A DNA stretch of 64,000 bases from Streptomyces sp. Mut1 (GCF_030719295.1 NZ_CP120997.1:4096501-4160500); one strand, 5' to 3'. Shown: positions 8,221 through 17,361, numbered from the stretch's first letter. Translations and numbers: made by a program. Notes: generated by a model from the letters alone, not told the origin.

Positions 8221-10536
8221 ATGACACCTGCGAACATCGCCCTGACGGGCCTGGGCCTGATCACCGGGGCCGGTGACGACGTGGAGAAGAGCTGGTCGTC
8301 GATCGCGGCCGGAACCACCGGCATCCGCACCAACACCCTCTTCGACACCTCCGAGCTGCTCACCGACTGGGCGGGCATGTCCACCGCCGAGCAGCCCGCC
8401 GACCTGGACCGCTGCTACGCGCTCGCGGCCACCGCGATCCGCGAGGCCCTGCACGGCAGCGGCCTCGACCTCACGACCGTGGACCGCGACCGGGTGGCCG
8501 TCGTGGTGGGCTCCAGCCTCGGCGCCATGCCGACGCTGGAGGCCACCCACCGCACCCTCGTCCTGGAGGGCAGGCTGGACGTCGGGCAGGCGGTCGCCTC
8601 ACAACTGCCCTGCGTGGGCGACTACATCGCGGCGGAGTTCGACCTGCGCGGCCCGCGCGTGGTCCTCTCCAACGCCTGCGCGGCCAGCGCCGTCGCCCTC
8701 GGCTACGCGGCCGAGCTGCTGTGGAAGGGCGATGTCGACTTCGTCGTCTGCGGCGGCGTCGACCCGCTGGCGGAGCTGTCCGCGTACGGCTTCAGCGCGC
8801 TCGGCGCGCTGGACTCCGAGCCGTGCTCACCGCTGTCCGCCTCCACCGGACTCACCCTCGGCGAGGGCGCCGGATTCATGGTCCTGGAGTCGGTGGAGCG
8901 GGCCGAGGCGCGCGGCGCCCGTGTCCTCGCGGAGCTGGGCGGATACGGCCTCTCCTGCGACGGCCACCACCAGACCGCGCCCGACCCCAGCGGCAAGGGC
9001 GCCTGCTCCGCCATGGCGCAGGCGCTCGACACGGCGGGCCTCACCCCCGCCGATGTGGACTACCTCAACCTGCACGGCACCGGTACCCCCGCCAACGACG
9101 CCTCCGAACCCAAGGCGCTGAAGCTCCTGTTCGGCCTGGAGATACCGGCGGCCAGCTCCACCAAGTCGATCCTGGGCCACACCCTCGGCGCGGCCGGCGC
9201 GGTCGAGGCCGTGGTGAGCACCCTGGCCATCGACCGGGGCACGCTGCCGCCCACCATCAACACCCGGGGCGTCCCCTCGCCGTACGGCCTGGACGTCATC
9301 CCGGACACCGGCCGCGACGCGCGCCCGGAGGTGGTGCTGTCGAACTCCTTCGCGTTCGGCGGCAACAACGCCTCCGTCGTCATCAACCGGCCCGGCCGCA
9401 CCGGCTCCAGGCCGCCGCGCCGCGAGGCGGTCCACGAGGTCGTCGTCACCGGCGCCGCGGGCCTGGCCGGAACGGCGGGCGGCACCGAGGCGATCGCCGC
9501 GGCCTTCGCCGAGGGGCGGCCCTGCTTCGAGACCTTCGAGGAGGTCCCGGGCGTCGGCAGGGTCCCGGTCGGCCGGGTCGACATCAAGGCCGCCTCGCGC
9601 GGTACGAACCCCAGCCGGGCCCGGCGCATGGACCCGCTGAGCCTGCTCGCCGCGTCCGCCGTGGGCGACCTGTACGCCCGCCACGGCAAACCGTCGCGGG
9701 CCGTGGCGGAGTCGACCGGAGTGGTCTTCGCCACCGGGTACGGGCCGGTGACCTCGGTCCTGCGGTTCCACGAGGGCGTGGTGCGCTCGGGCATCACCGG
9801 GGCCAACCCCTCCCTGTTCGCCAACACCGTCGTCAACGCCGCCGCCGGCCATGTCGCGATGCTGCACCGCTTCCGCGGCTACACCGCGACCATCGCCAAC
9901 GGCGGCACCAGCTCCGTGCTCGCGCTCCAGCTCGCCGCCAGGGTCATCGCCCGCGGCGCCGCCGAGCGGATCATGGTGGTGGTCGCCGACGAGTTCCCCG
10001 AGCAGGCCCTCGCCACCCAGGCGGCGCTGCCCGGCTACGCCCGGTCCGCGCACGTCGTGCCCGGCGGGCGCACCGGCACCGTCCTCAGCGAGGGCGCCGC
10101 CGCGATCCTGCTGGAGAGCCGGGAGGCGGCCCGGGACCGGGGCGCCGACGTCCTGGCGCGGGTCCGCGGCTTCGGCGCCAGTGGCGAACCGGCCGGCATC
10201 GGCCGCATCGCCAGGGACGGCGTGGCCTGGGGACGCTCCCTGCGCTCCGCGCTCGCCGAAGCGGAGCTCGGCCCGGAGGGGATCGGCACGGTCGTCTCGG
10301 CCGCGTCCGGCCACCCGCTGGTCGACCTGGCACAGCGGGCGGCCCTGCGCCACACCGGTCTGGACGGCCGGCCGGTCCTGGCCTCCAAGGCCCTGCTCGG
10401 CGAGACCTACGGCAGCGCGGGCGCCCTCGGCCTGGTCGCCGCCCTCACCGGCGACGGCACCGCGGGGCCGGTGCTGCTGTCGAGCTTCGCGTACGGCGGC
10501 AGCTACGCGGCGGCCGTCCTCGACCCGGAGGCGTGA
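8221..10536 (+). CDS. Fused beta-ketoacyl synthase and chain-length-factor (KS-CLF) in one polypeptide
   Basis: This 771-residue protein contains two thiolase-fold ketosynthase domains. The N-terminal one (about 1-395) has the full triad: Cys153 in NACAAS, His285 in HGTGTP and His320 in ILGHTLGAAG. The C-terminal one (about 405-771) keeps the fold but has Gly561 where the nucleophile should be (ANGGTSS) and lacks the HGTGTP histidine, as in chain-length factors. Type II KS and CLF are normally two genes that form a heterodimer; here they are fused. With the neighbouring KR, ACP and DH it forms a minimal highly reducing type II PKS. The stop overlaps the next start (TGATG). Confidence 0.88.
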   Translation: MTPANIALTGLGLITGAGDDVEKSWSSIAAGTTGIRTNTLFDTSELLTDWAGMSTAEQPADLDRCYALAATAIREALHGSGLDLTTVDRDRVAVVVGSSLGAMPTLEATHRTLVLEGRLDVGQAVASQLPCVGDYIAAEFDLRGPRVVLSNACAASAVALGYAAELLWKGDVDFVVCGGVDPLAELSAYGFSALGALDSEPCSPLSASTGLTLGEGAGFMVLESVERAEARGARVLAELGGYGLSCDGHHQTAPDPSGKGACSAMAQALDTAGLTPADVDYLNLHGTGTPANDASEPKALKLLFGLEIPAASSTKSILGHTLGAAGAVEAVVSTLAIDRGTLPPTINTRGVPSPYGLDVIPDTGRDARPEVVLSNSFAFGGNNASVVINRPGRTGSRPPRREAVHEVVVTGAAGLAGTAGGTEAIAAAFAEGRPCFETFEEVPGVGRVPVGRVDIKAASRGTNPSRARRMDPLSLLAASAVGDLYARHGKPSRAVAESTGVVFATGYGPVTSVLRFHEGVVRSGITGANPSLFANTVVNAAAGHVAMLHRFRGYTATIANGGTSSVLALQLAARVIARGAAERIMVVVADEFPEQALATQAALPGYARSAHVVPGGRTGTVLSEGAAAILLESREAARDRGADVLARVRGFGASGEPAGIGRIARDGVAWGRSLRSALAEAELGPEGIGTVVSAASGHPLVDLAQRAALRHTGLDGRPVLASKALLGETYGSAGALGLVAALTGDGTAGPVLLSSFAYGGSYAAAVLDPEA

Positions 10537-11183
10537 TGGGCGCCCTGATGGGACTGCTCATCGACCCGGGCCTGACCGGGTACACGCTGGCACCCGACGG
10601 GCCGGCGGAGGTGGGGGAGACGGTGAACGTCCTGGTCTCCCGGCACTGCCGGCTGCCCCGCGACCGGATGGGGCACCGGCTGTCCGCCTCGGGCCGCTCC
10701 CTGATCGTCGGGGCGCTCCACCGTACGTACGGGCGTCGGATCACCGCCGGCGACCTGGCACGGGACGGCCTCAAGCGCTGGTCGGTGCCCGCCCTGGGGC
10801 TGTCCGTCTCGGTGGCCCACGTCGGCGCGTACAGCGCGGTGGCCTTCGCGCCCGCCGGCCGCGTGATCGGCGTGGACCTCCAGGACGAACGCGACCGGCC
10901 GTACGCCCTGCGCTGGCTCGGTGACCTGCTCGGACGTGAGCAGCCCGCCACGATCAGGGACTTCGCCGAGTGCGAGGCGCTCATCAAGGCCTCGCACCTG
11001 ACGAAGGAGACCTTCGCCGGAACCCGGCTGCCCGGGTGGCAGCCGGGCTGGCGGCCCACGAACACCGGTACCTACGAGGTGCGTTCCGTCGTCCTGCGGG
11101 CCGAGGGGGAACCGCCCCTGCACCTCGCCCTCGCCTGCGACGCACCGGCTCCGGTGCGCTTCCACCACTTGGAGGAGGAATGA
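10536..11183 (+). CDS. 4'-phosphopantetheinyl transferase-like protein
   Basis: This protein of about 215 residues has SVAHVGAYSAVAF followed by VIGVDLQDER and later FAECEALIKASH. These correspond to the GVDIE and (W/F)xxKEaxxK magnesium/CoA motifs of Sfp/AcpS-type transferases, although the second is degenerate (EALIK for KEAxxK). It would convert the cluster ACP to its holo form. Two start codons are possible, 10536 and 10548; the first gives the usual TGATG coupling with the KS-CLF gene. The end overlaps the following gene by four bases. Confidence 0.6.
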   Translation: MGALMGLLIDPGLTGYTLAPDGPAEVGETVNVLVSRHCRLPRDRMGHRLSASGRSLIVGALHRTYGRRITAGDLARDGLKRWSVPALGLSVSVAHVGAYSAVAFAPAGRVIGVDLQDERDRPYALRWLGDLLGREQPATIRDFAECEALIKASHLTKETFAGTRLPGWQPGWRPTNTGTYEVRSVVLRAEGEPPLHLALACDAPAPVRFHHLEEE

Positions 11184-12331
11184 CCCTCACCGCCGCGCGG
11201 CCGTACACCCGCCGCATCTCCCCGATCGAGCGGGGCTACCTCAACGCCGCCGCGACCGGCATCCCGCAGCTCATTCAGATGGTGATCGAGGGCGAGGGCA
11301 CGCTCGACCCGGTCGCGCTACGGCGGGCCGCGCGCGTGGCGACCGAGGTGAGCCCCGGCCTCGCGGTACGCCGCCGGGGCGCGCTGTGGCGCGCCGACGG
11401 CACCGCCCCCGAGGTCGTGGAACTGCCCGCGGGCACCGGCCTCGACCACCCGTTCTTCCACCGCGACCTGTCGGTGGTCACCGGACCCGTCTGCGAACTG
11501 GGCCTGATCCGTGAGACGGGGACCACCCGGCTGGTCGTCCGGGCCAGCCACATCGTCACCGACGGGCGCGGTCTGCGGCAGTGGATCGCGGACCTCTTCC
11601 GGGTCCTGCGCGACGAGGACCCGGCCGGCTGTCCGGACACGGTGGACGACGCGCACTTCCGCGCGGCGGCGGGCGACGTCCGCCCGGCCCCCGAGGCCAC
11701 CCGGCTCACCGGACTGCCCGCGATCATCGGCGAGGGACCCGCGGGCGAGCGGCCCCTGTGGCTGCGCCGCCTGGTGCCCGCCGCCCCGTCCGGGGTCACC
11801 GCACGCGCCGCGGCCGCGCTCTCCCGCCACCTCACCACGGACACCGGCCGCCTGATCGTCCCGGTGGACCTGCGCCGCCACGACACCACGAAGCGTTCCA
11901 CCGCCAACCTGACCTCCCAGCTCGTCCTGGACCTGCGCCGCGACGACAGCTGGAAGCGCGTGCACTCCACGCTGGTCCGCGCCCTGATCGCCAAGACCGA
12001 GGTCGCCGTCCTCGACCGTGACTTCCTGCGCGACAACCCGTTCGCCAACAACCTGAGCGAGGCCCGCGCGTTCGACGGCACGAACTTCCCCTGTACGGCG
12101 ATCATCTCCGACCACGGCGCGGTCGACCCGCAGGCGTTCTCGGCGCCCGCTTTCCGCGCCATCTCCTTCTCCACGCTGCCGATGCTGGTCCCGTACGCCG
12201 AGATGTTTCTGAGCGCCTGCCGCGTGGGCGACAGCACCGAACTGACCCTGGCCTGCCGCGACCGCCCGGGTGCCCGGGAGAAGGCCGGGACCCTCCTGGA
12301 CGACATCACCGAGTCCTTGGTCTCCGCTTGA
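11180..12331 (+). CDS. Stand-alone condensation-domain-like acyltransferase
   Basis: This 383-residue protein resembles a single NRPS condensation domain or PapA-type acyltransferase. The catalytic HxxxDG motif appears as HIVTDGRG near residue 115, and an ISPIERGYLN segment opens the protein as in C domains. It starts at the ATG in an ATGA overlap directly behind a GGAGGAGG ribosome-binding site. Such enzymes form amide or ester bonds between an ACP-bound acyl chain and an acceptor amine or alcohol. Here it is a candidate for releasing the polyketide onto an amino acid or peptide, possibly diaminopropionate. The acceptor is inferred. Confidence 0.72.
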   Translation: MTLTAARPYTRRISPIERGYLNAAATGIPQLIQMVIEGEGTLDPVALRRAARVATEVSPGLAVRRRGALWRADGTAPEVVELPAGTGLDHPFFHRDLSVVTGPVCELGLIRETGTTRLVVRASHIVTDGRGLRQWIADLFRVLRDEDPAGCPDTVDDAHFRAAAGDVRPAPEATRLTGLPAIIGEGPAGERPLWLRRLVPAAPSGVTARAAAALSRHLTTDTGRLIVPVDLRRHDTTKRSTANLTSQLVLDLRRDDSWKRVHSTLVRALIAKTEVAVLDRDFLRDNPFANNLSEARAFDGTNFPCTAIISDHGAVDPQAFSAPAFRAISFSTLPMLVPYAEMFLSACRVGDSTELTLACRDRPGAREKAGTLLDDITESLVSA

Positions 12332-12384
12332 ACCGGCACCCCGGACAGCCGCCCCGGGCCCGGCGGGCGCCAGCGACCCGGCCT

Positions 12385-12585
12385 CGGGCGGGCGAACGGC
12401 CCCGGCGGGCGAACCGGCCTTGGGCAGGCGACCCGGCCCTGGGCGGGCGAACCCGCCTCGGGTAGGCGACCCGGCCCCGGGTGGGCGAACCCGCCTCGGG
12501 TAGGCGACCCGGCCCGACAGGCGACAGCGACCCGCTCCGGGTAGCCGAACCGGCCCCGGGCAGGCGACCCGCCCCAGGCAGCCGC
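12385..12585 (+). repeat. Degenerate 19-bp tandem repeats in the 12332-12826 gap
   Basis: The 495-bp gap between the condensation-like and MFS genes contains about ten imperfect units of 19 bp that alternate between GGGCGAACCCGCCTCGGGT and AGGCGACCCGGCCCCGGGT types. The period is not codon-compatible. No promoter or terminator is evident inside it. The rest of the gap (12586-12826) is GC-rich sequence in which I see no gene. Confidence 0.85.
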
Positions 12586-12826
12586 CCCCCCCCGGCAGAC
12601 CGCGCCGGTCCCCAACGAGGCCGCCCCCGCCCCTTCCCCCCTCCCCGAGACGCAGCTCGCCCAGGCCACCGCGAGCGCCCGCTCGCGACAGCCCGTCCCG
12701 CCCGATCGCGGCGGACCCGCCCGCTCACGGCGGACCCGCCCGCCCACGGCGAACCCGCCCGATCACGAAAGCCCGTCCCCGACCGACCCCCAGTCCGATC
12801 CACCACGCACCCGAAGGACGACCCGT

Positions 12827-14479
12827 ATGTCCCTGGACCAGAGAACCGAGCCCCCGGCGCCGGCGGCGGACCCGACCCCCGTGGCGGAGCCCGCGCCCGC
12901 GGTGGACCCGACACCCCCGGAGGACCGTTCCCCGGCGACGGACACCCGTCCACAGGAGCCGGCCCATGAGGCCGAGGCGGCCCCCGAGGCCGACACGGAC
13001 CCCGCTACAGCCCCCGCTACGGACCCCGCCGCGGACGGAGGTCCGGCGGCAGGCCGTGACGCCGCGGCCGCGGCGGCCACCCGCACCGCGATCCTCACCA
13101 TCGCCGTGGCCGTGGGCGGAGCCTTCGTGGCCCAGCTCGACACCACCATCGTCAACGTCTCACTGGCCGACACCTCGGCCCGCTTCGGCGCCATCACCCA
13201 GGTCCAATGGGTCGTCACCGCCTACCTGCTGGCCCTGGTCGCCCTGATGCCGGCCGCGGGCTGGCTGGCCTCCCGCTTCGGCACCCGCCGCACCTTCATC
13301 TCCTCCGTCGCCGTGTTCGCGGTCGGCTCCGCGGCCTGCGCCCTCAGCACGACCCTCCCCGAACTGATCGCCGCGCGCGCCCTGTCCGGTGCCGCCGCCG
13401 GTGTGCTCGTCCCGGTCGCCACCATGCTGCTCACCAGCGGCATGCCGCGTGAACGCCTGGGCCAGGTGCAGGCGCTGAACGGCAGTGTCATGCTGATCAG
13501 CCCGCTGCTCGGCCCCACCGTAGGCGGTCTCCTGGTCAACGCCTGGGGCTGGTGGGCGGTCTACGCCGTCAACATCCCGCTGTGCGCGGTGCTGTTGGTG
13601 GTGGCGGTCCGCCGTGTCCGCAAGGACGTGCCGTCCGCCCAGGACGGTGGCCGCCGCCCGCTCGACGTACTGGGTCTGCTGACCGCCGCCGCCTGCACGG
13701 TCGGTGTCGTACTCGCCGTGCACGCCTTCTCCCGGACGGGCCTGTCCGCCCACCCCGCCTCCCTCGTCCCGCTGGTGGTGGCCGTGGGGAGCGGCATCGT
13801 CTTCGTACGTCACCAACTGCGTTCCGAGACACCGCTCCTGGATCTGCGCCTGTTCGCGCACCGCGTGTACCGTACGGCCGCGATCAACATCTTCTGCCTC
13901 GGCTTCGTCCTCTTCTCCCCGATGATGCTGATCCCGCTGTACTTCGAGTCGGCACGCGGCGAGAGCGCCGTCACCACGGGTCTGCTGATGTCGGCCGGCG
14001 GCACCGGAGTCGTCGTCGCGGGTCTGGCCTGCCGTCCGATCATGAAGAAGATCGGCGGCGGCACCACCGTCGTGATCGGGATCGTCCTCACCATGCTGGC
14101 CACCGTTCCGCTGACCGCCCTGTCCTCCAGCACCTCGTACGCGCTGCTGTGCGCGGCGATCGCGGTCCGGGGCCTGGGCACGGGTCTGACCATCGTGCCG
14201 GCCATGACCCGCGCCTTCGAGTCGGTCGAGCCGCGCTCCATCCCGGACGCCTCCGCGCAGCTCAACCTGGTCCAGCGGATCGGCGGCACCTTCGCCCTCG
14301 CCGTGGTCACGGTCGTCCTGGACCGGGCCGCGCAGTCCCATCACGGGCTCGTACCGGCCGCGTTCGCCGACTCCTTCGGCCTGCTGCTCGCCGTGTACGC
14401 GCTCACCCTCGCCCCGGCCGTCGCGCTGCTGATCGCCGATCGCCGGGAGAAGGCCGCACGGGCCGCCGCGGCTCAGTAA
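12827..14479 (+). CDS. EmrB/QacA-type MFS efflux transporter (DHA2 family)
   Basis: This 550-residue membrane protein has about 14 predicted helices. It carries the antiporter signatures AQLDTTIVNVSL in helix 1 and GWLASRFGTRRT after helix 2, characteristic of the 14-helix drug:proton antiporter group. Unusually, about 80 residues rich in Pro, Ala, Asp and Glu precede the first helix. It lies at the end of the biosynthetic block, so it is the likely exporter or self-resistance pump for the product. Its last seven bases overlap the convergent response-regulator gene. Confidence 0.88.
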   Translation: MSLDQRTEPPAPAADPTPVAEPAPAVDPTPPEDRSPATDTRPQEPAHEAEAAPEADTDPATAPATDPAADGGPAAGRDAAAAAATRTAILTIAVAVGGAFVAQLDTTIVNVSLADTSARFGAITQVQWVVTAYLLALVALMPAAGWLASRFGTRRTFISSVAVFAVGSAACALSTTLPELIAARALSGAAAGVLVPVATMLLTSGMPRERLGQVQALNGSVMLISPLLGPTVGGLLVNAWGWWAVYAVNIPLCAVLLVVAVRRVRKDVPSAQDGGRRPLDVLGLLTAAACTVGVVLAVHAFSRTGLSAHPASLVPLVVAVGSGIVFVRHQLRSETPLLDLRLFAHRVYRTAAINIFCLGFVLFSPMMLIPLYFESARGESAVTTGLLMSAGGTGVVVAGLACRPIMKKIGGGTTVVIGIVLTMLATVPLTALSSSTSYALLCAAIAVRGLGTGLTIVPAMTRAFESVEPRSIPDASAQLNLVQRIGGTFALAVVTVVLDRAAQSHHGLVPAAFADSFGLLLAVYALTLAPAVALLIADRREKAARAAAAQ

Positions 14480-15120
14480 CGGCGGGGCGGGTGGGCCCGG
14501 TTGACCGCGTCGAGCCGGGAGCTGGCGCCGAGCTTGTCGAAGATGTTCCGCAGATGGCGCTTGACCGTACCCTCGGTGATCCCCAGGCGGCTGCCGATCT
14601 GCCGGTTGCTCAGTCCCTCGGCGACCAGCTCCATCAGCTCCTGCTCGCGGAGGGTCAGCGTGTCGGCGGGCGCCGGCCCCCGCTCGGGGCCCGAGCCGCT
14701 CGGCTTGCGCGGCAGGAACATCGTCGTGCCGCCCGCCATCGCGCTGCGGATCGCGGAGACCAGGACCTCCCGGTCGGCCTCCTTGTGGAGGTAGCCCACG
14801 GCCCCCGCGGCCAACAGCGAGTCGATGAGGTGGCGGTTGTCGTGCATCGTCAGAATGATGACCTGTGCCTCGGGCGCCGCCTGGCGCACCCCCCGCAGGT
14901 TGGCGAGCGGGCCGGGCCCCGGCATCTCCACGTCGAGCAGCACGAGGTCCGGCCGGTGCAGCCCGGCCATCCGTACACCGCTCGGCCCGTCATCGGCCTG
15001 CGCGACCACCGTCAGCCCCTCGTACATCTCCAGGAGTTCGCACAGTGCTTCGCGCAGCAGCCGGTGGTCGTCCACGGCGAGCACCCGGATGTCGCCGGAG
15101 GCGCCCGCTCCCGTGCTCAT
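14473..15120 (-). CDS. NarL/LuxR-family response regulator
   Basis: This 215-residue protein has an N-terminal receiver domain, with acidic pocket VDDH and the phospho-acceptor Asp in LVLLDVEMPG. A C-terminal LuxR-type helix-turn-helix follows (LTLREQELMELVAEGLSNRQIG). It is coupled by an ATGA overlap to the sensor kinase gene upstream of it on the same strand. It is a candidate pathway-situated regulator of the neighbouring biosynthetic genes. Confidence 0.9.
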   Translation of the reverse strand: MSTGAGASGDIRVLAVDDHRLLREALCELLEMYEGLTVVAQADDGPSGVRMAGLHRPDLVLLDVEMPGPGPLANLRGVRQAAPEAQVIILTMHDNRHLIDSLLAAGAVGYLHKEADREVLVSAIRSAMAGGTTMFLPRKPSGSGPERGPAPADTLTLREQELMELVAEGLSNRQIGSRLGITEGTVKRHLRNIFDKLGASSRLDAVNRAHPPRRY

Positions 15121-16196
15121 CCGCAGGCCGTCCCGGCACTGTCCAGCGGGATGCGGAGCTGGACGCGCGTCCCCCGGCCGGGCTCGCTGATCAGCTCCAG
15201 CGTCCCGTCGAGGGCGGTCACCCGCTGCCGCATGGCGGTCAGACCGGTACCGTCACCGTCGCGCGGGTGCGGCAGCCCGACCCCGTCGTCGGTGATGGTG
15301 GCGTGCGCGGCGTCCGGGAAGACGCTGACGAGGATGTCGATACGGCCGGCCCCGGCGTGTGCGAAGGCGTTGCGCAGAGCTTCGCGCACTACGAGGAACA
15401 GCTCCTGGCGGGTCTGTTCGGGCAGCCAGGACTCGTCGCCGTCGATACGGGAGAAGACTTCGGCCGGCCGGTCGGAGGCCGCGGCGCTGTAGGCGTCGAT
15501 CTCCTCCTTCAGGCCGTCGTGCAGCTCGTTGACGCGCAGTCCGCTGACCATCGTGCGGGTGAAACTGAACACGTCACGCAGTGCCTGCCGGGCGTCCTGG
15601 AGCCGGTCACGGGTGGAGTCGACGCCCTTCGCCTGTTCCATGGTGTACAGGTCGAGGCAGCGCAGCGCCAGACTGATGCTGCTGCCGATGTGGTCGTGCA
15701 GATCGCGGGCGAGCTGGTGGCGGCGGGCCGTGCTGGCCTGGCCGACATCGCGCAGGGTCACCGACTCGTAGCCGATGGCGGCGGCGCTGACCCGCGCGAA
15801 GATGCTCCTGTGCAGCATCCGTACGGCGGTCAGGAACCGGGAGAGCGCGACCTCGGCGGGGAGTTGGGCGGCGGCCTCGGTCATCGTCTCGACCGCCACG
15901 TCGAACAGCACGCGGGCCGCGTGCACCGAGTCGATCGGCGAGACCTTCTCGAAGGAGCGCTGCACACCGAGGGCCATGGAGGTGAGTTCGGCCTCCGCCG
16001 CGACCTGTACGGACGTGCCGTGCAGGGTGGCGATGCACTCACCGAGGATCTGCCGGCCCTGCCTCTCGCAGGAGGCCCACAGGTCCGGACGCAGAACCAG
16101 CGGGTTGGCGGACGTCCGCAGGACCTCGGCGTAGCGGGCGACGGAGGAGTCGATCAGACGGGACCGCTCGATGGCCGGGTCGGCGGAGAGTTCCAC
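15117..16196 (-). CDS. NarL-type sensor histidine kinase without membrane helices
   Basis: This 359-residue protein has a HisKA_3-type phospho-acceptor segment QLARDLHDHIGSS around residue 180 and an HATPase region with DDGVGLP near residue 305. The N-terminal 170 residues show no hydrophobic membrane stretch or signal peptide, so the kinase appears cytosolic and should sense an internal or soluble cue. It starts with GTG. It forms an operon with the response regulator that follows it. Confidence 0.88.
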   Translation of the reverse strand: MELSADPAIERSRLIDSSVARYAEVLRTSANPLVLRPDLWASCERQGRQILGECIATLHGTSVQVAAEAELTSMALGVQRSFEKVSPIDSVHAARVLFDVAVETMTEAAAQLPAEVALSRFLTAVRMLHRSIFARVSAAAIGYESVTLRDVGQASTARRHQLARDLHDHIGSSISLALRCLDLYTMEQAKGVDSTRDRLQDARQALRDVFSFTRTMVSGLRVNELHDGLKEEIDAYSAAASDRPAEVFSRIDGDESWLPEQTRQELFLVVREALRNAFAHAGAGRIDILVSVFPDAAHATITDDGVGLPHPRDGDGTGLTAMRQRVTALDGTLELISEPGRGTRVQLRIPLDSAGTACG

Positions 16197-16325
16197 GGTG
16201 CGTCCCCTCGGTACGGGGAGCCATCAAGACCTGGACGGTACGACTCCCCACAATCACCCGTCCGGCGGGGATCATACTAAAGAGACCCCTGGCAGAAGGC
16301 GAGTCCGGTAAAGGAATCGACGGTC

Positions 16326-17300
16326 TCAGGCCAGGACGAGCGCACCCAGAGCGGACAGATGGACGGCGTACTGAGTGGCCATCCAACTCCGGTACGGGGC
16401 CCGGAGCCTGTTGTCCGCGATCCGGCCGTTCTTCATCCGGGGCGGCAGGCAGCGTCCCGCCACGCACAGGGCGCCCACGGCGAAGACGGCGGCTGCCGCG
16501 TCGAGCGGCACCTCGTGCACCCACAGGGCGCCGGCCGTGAGGGCCAGGGTCAGCGCACCGCCGGAGACGGCGCAGAACCGCCGGGCGCTGTGCTCGCCGC
16601 GGACGACGGCAAGGGTGCGCCGGCCCGCGAGTGCGTCCCCCCGGGTGCTGCCCAGGTCCTTGGCGACGGCCGCGATCAGCCCCACACCGAGCGAGAGCAC
16701 CAGGGCGAAGACGGCGGCCTCGACACTGAGCGCGCTGCCGGAGGACGCGACGCCGGCGAGATAGGTGGTCCCCGCGGCGGCGCAGGTGACCGTGGAGGCC
16801 GACCAGGAACGGCACTTGGCGGCGATCCACGGCGCGGAGTAGGCGTACCCCAGGGCGAGGAAGACGGCGGCGGCCTCGGCCACCTTCCACCCCGCCGCCC
16901 AGCCGAGCAGCAGCCCGGCCAGCGCGGTCACCACCACGGCCCGCCGCGCCGCCCCCTCGCTCAGCCGGCCGCTGGCCAGCGGCCTCCGGGACCTGTTGGC
17001 CCGGTCCTCGCACAGGTCGCTCACCCCGTTGAAGACGTAGACACTCACCGTCACCGCCCACCAGGCAGCCGCGCCGATCAGCAGGTGCGGGGCGTCGGGA
17101 CGCTGGTGCGCGGCGGACGCCGTCAGCAGCGCGCCCGTGACGAACCGCAGGACGAACATCACCTGTACCAGCGGGCGCGCCTCCCGCAGACACATCCGCA
17201 CGGTGCGGGCCGTCGAGAGGAGGGAGGACCACGGGACGTCGAACACGCTGAAGACGGAGGGGGACGTGGGGGAGAGGCGAGGCGTAAGGGCCTGTGTCAT
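16326..17300 (-). CDS. UbiA-family prenyltransferase
   Basis: This 324-residue polytopic membrane protein has both Asp-rich prenyl-diphosphate motifs of the UbiA superfamily: NGVSDLCED near residue 90 and KDLGSTRGD near residue 215. About eight hydrophobic helices are visible. UbiA enzymes transfer an isoprenoid chain to an aromatic or other acceptor. No other isoprenoid gene is visible here, so it may tailor the cluster product or belong to quinone metabolism. It is divergent from the SARP gene. Confidence 0.82.
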   Translation of the reverse strand: MTQALTPRLSPTSPSVFSVFDVPWSSLLSTARTVRMCLREARPLVQVMFVLRFVTGALLTASAAHQRPDAPHLLIGAAAWWAVTVSVYVFNGVSDLCEDRANRSRRPLASGRLSEGAARRAVVVTALAGLLLGWAAGWKVAEAAAVFLALGYAYSAPWIAAKCRSWSASTVTCAAAGTTYLAGVASSGSALSVEAAVFALVLSLGVGLIAAVAKDLGSTRGDALAGRRTLAVVRGEHSARRFCAVSGGALTLALTAGALWVHEVPLDAAAAVFAVGALCVAGRCLPPRMKNGRIADNRLRAPYRSWMATQYAVHLSALGALVLA

Positions 17301-17361
17301 GTGGGGAACCTAAGGCTGGAACTCGACGTTCCGGCATGTGTCTTCCGAGGTATGCCATGTG
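17298..17361. promoter_or_regulatory. CATGTG repeats in the UbiA/SARP divergent intergenic region
   Basis: CATGTG occurs at 17335-17340 and 17356-17361, exactly 21 bp apart (two helical turns). Each copy is followed by a CTT-containing tract. A third CATGTG overlaps the UbiA start at 17298. Direct repeats on one face of the helix suit SARP-type or similar activators. No binding is shown. Confidence 0.4.
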
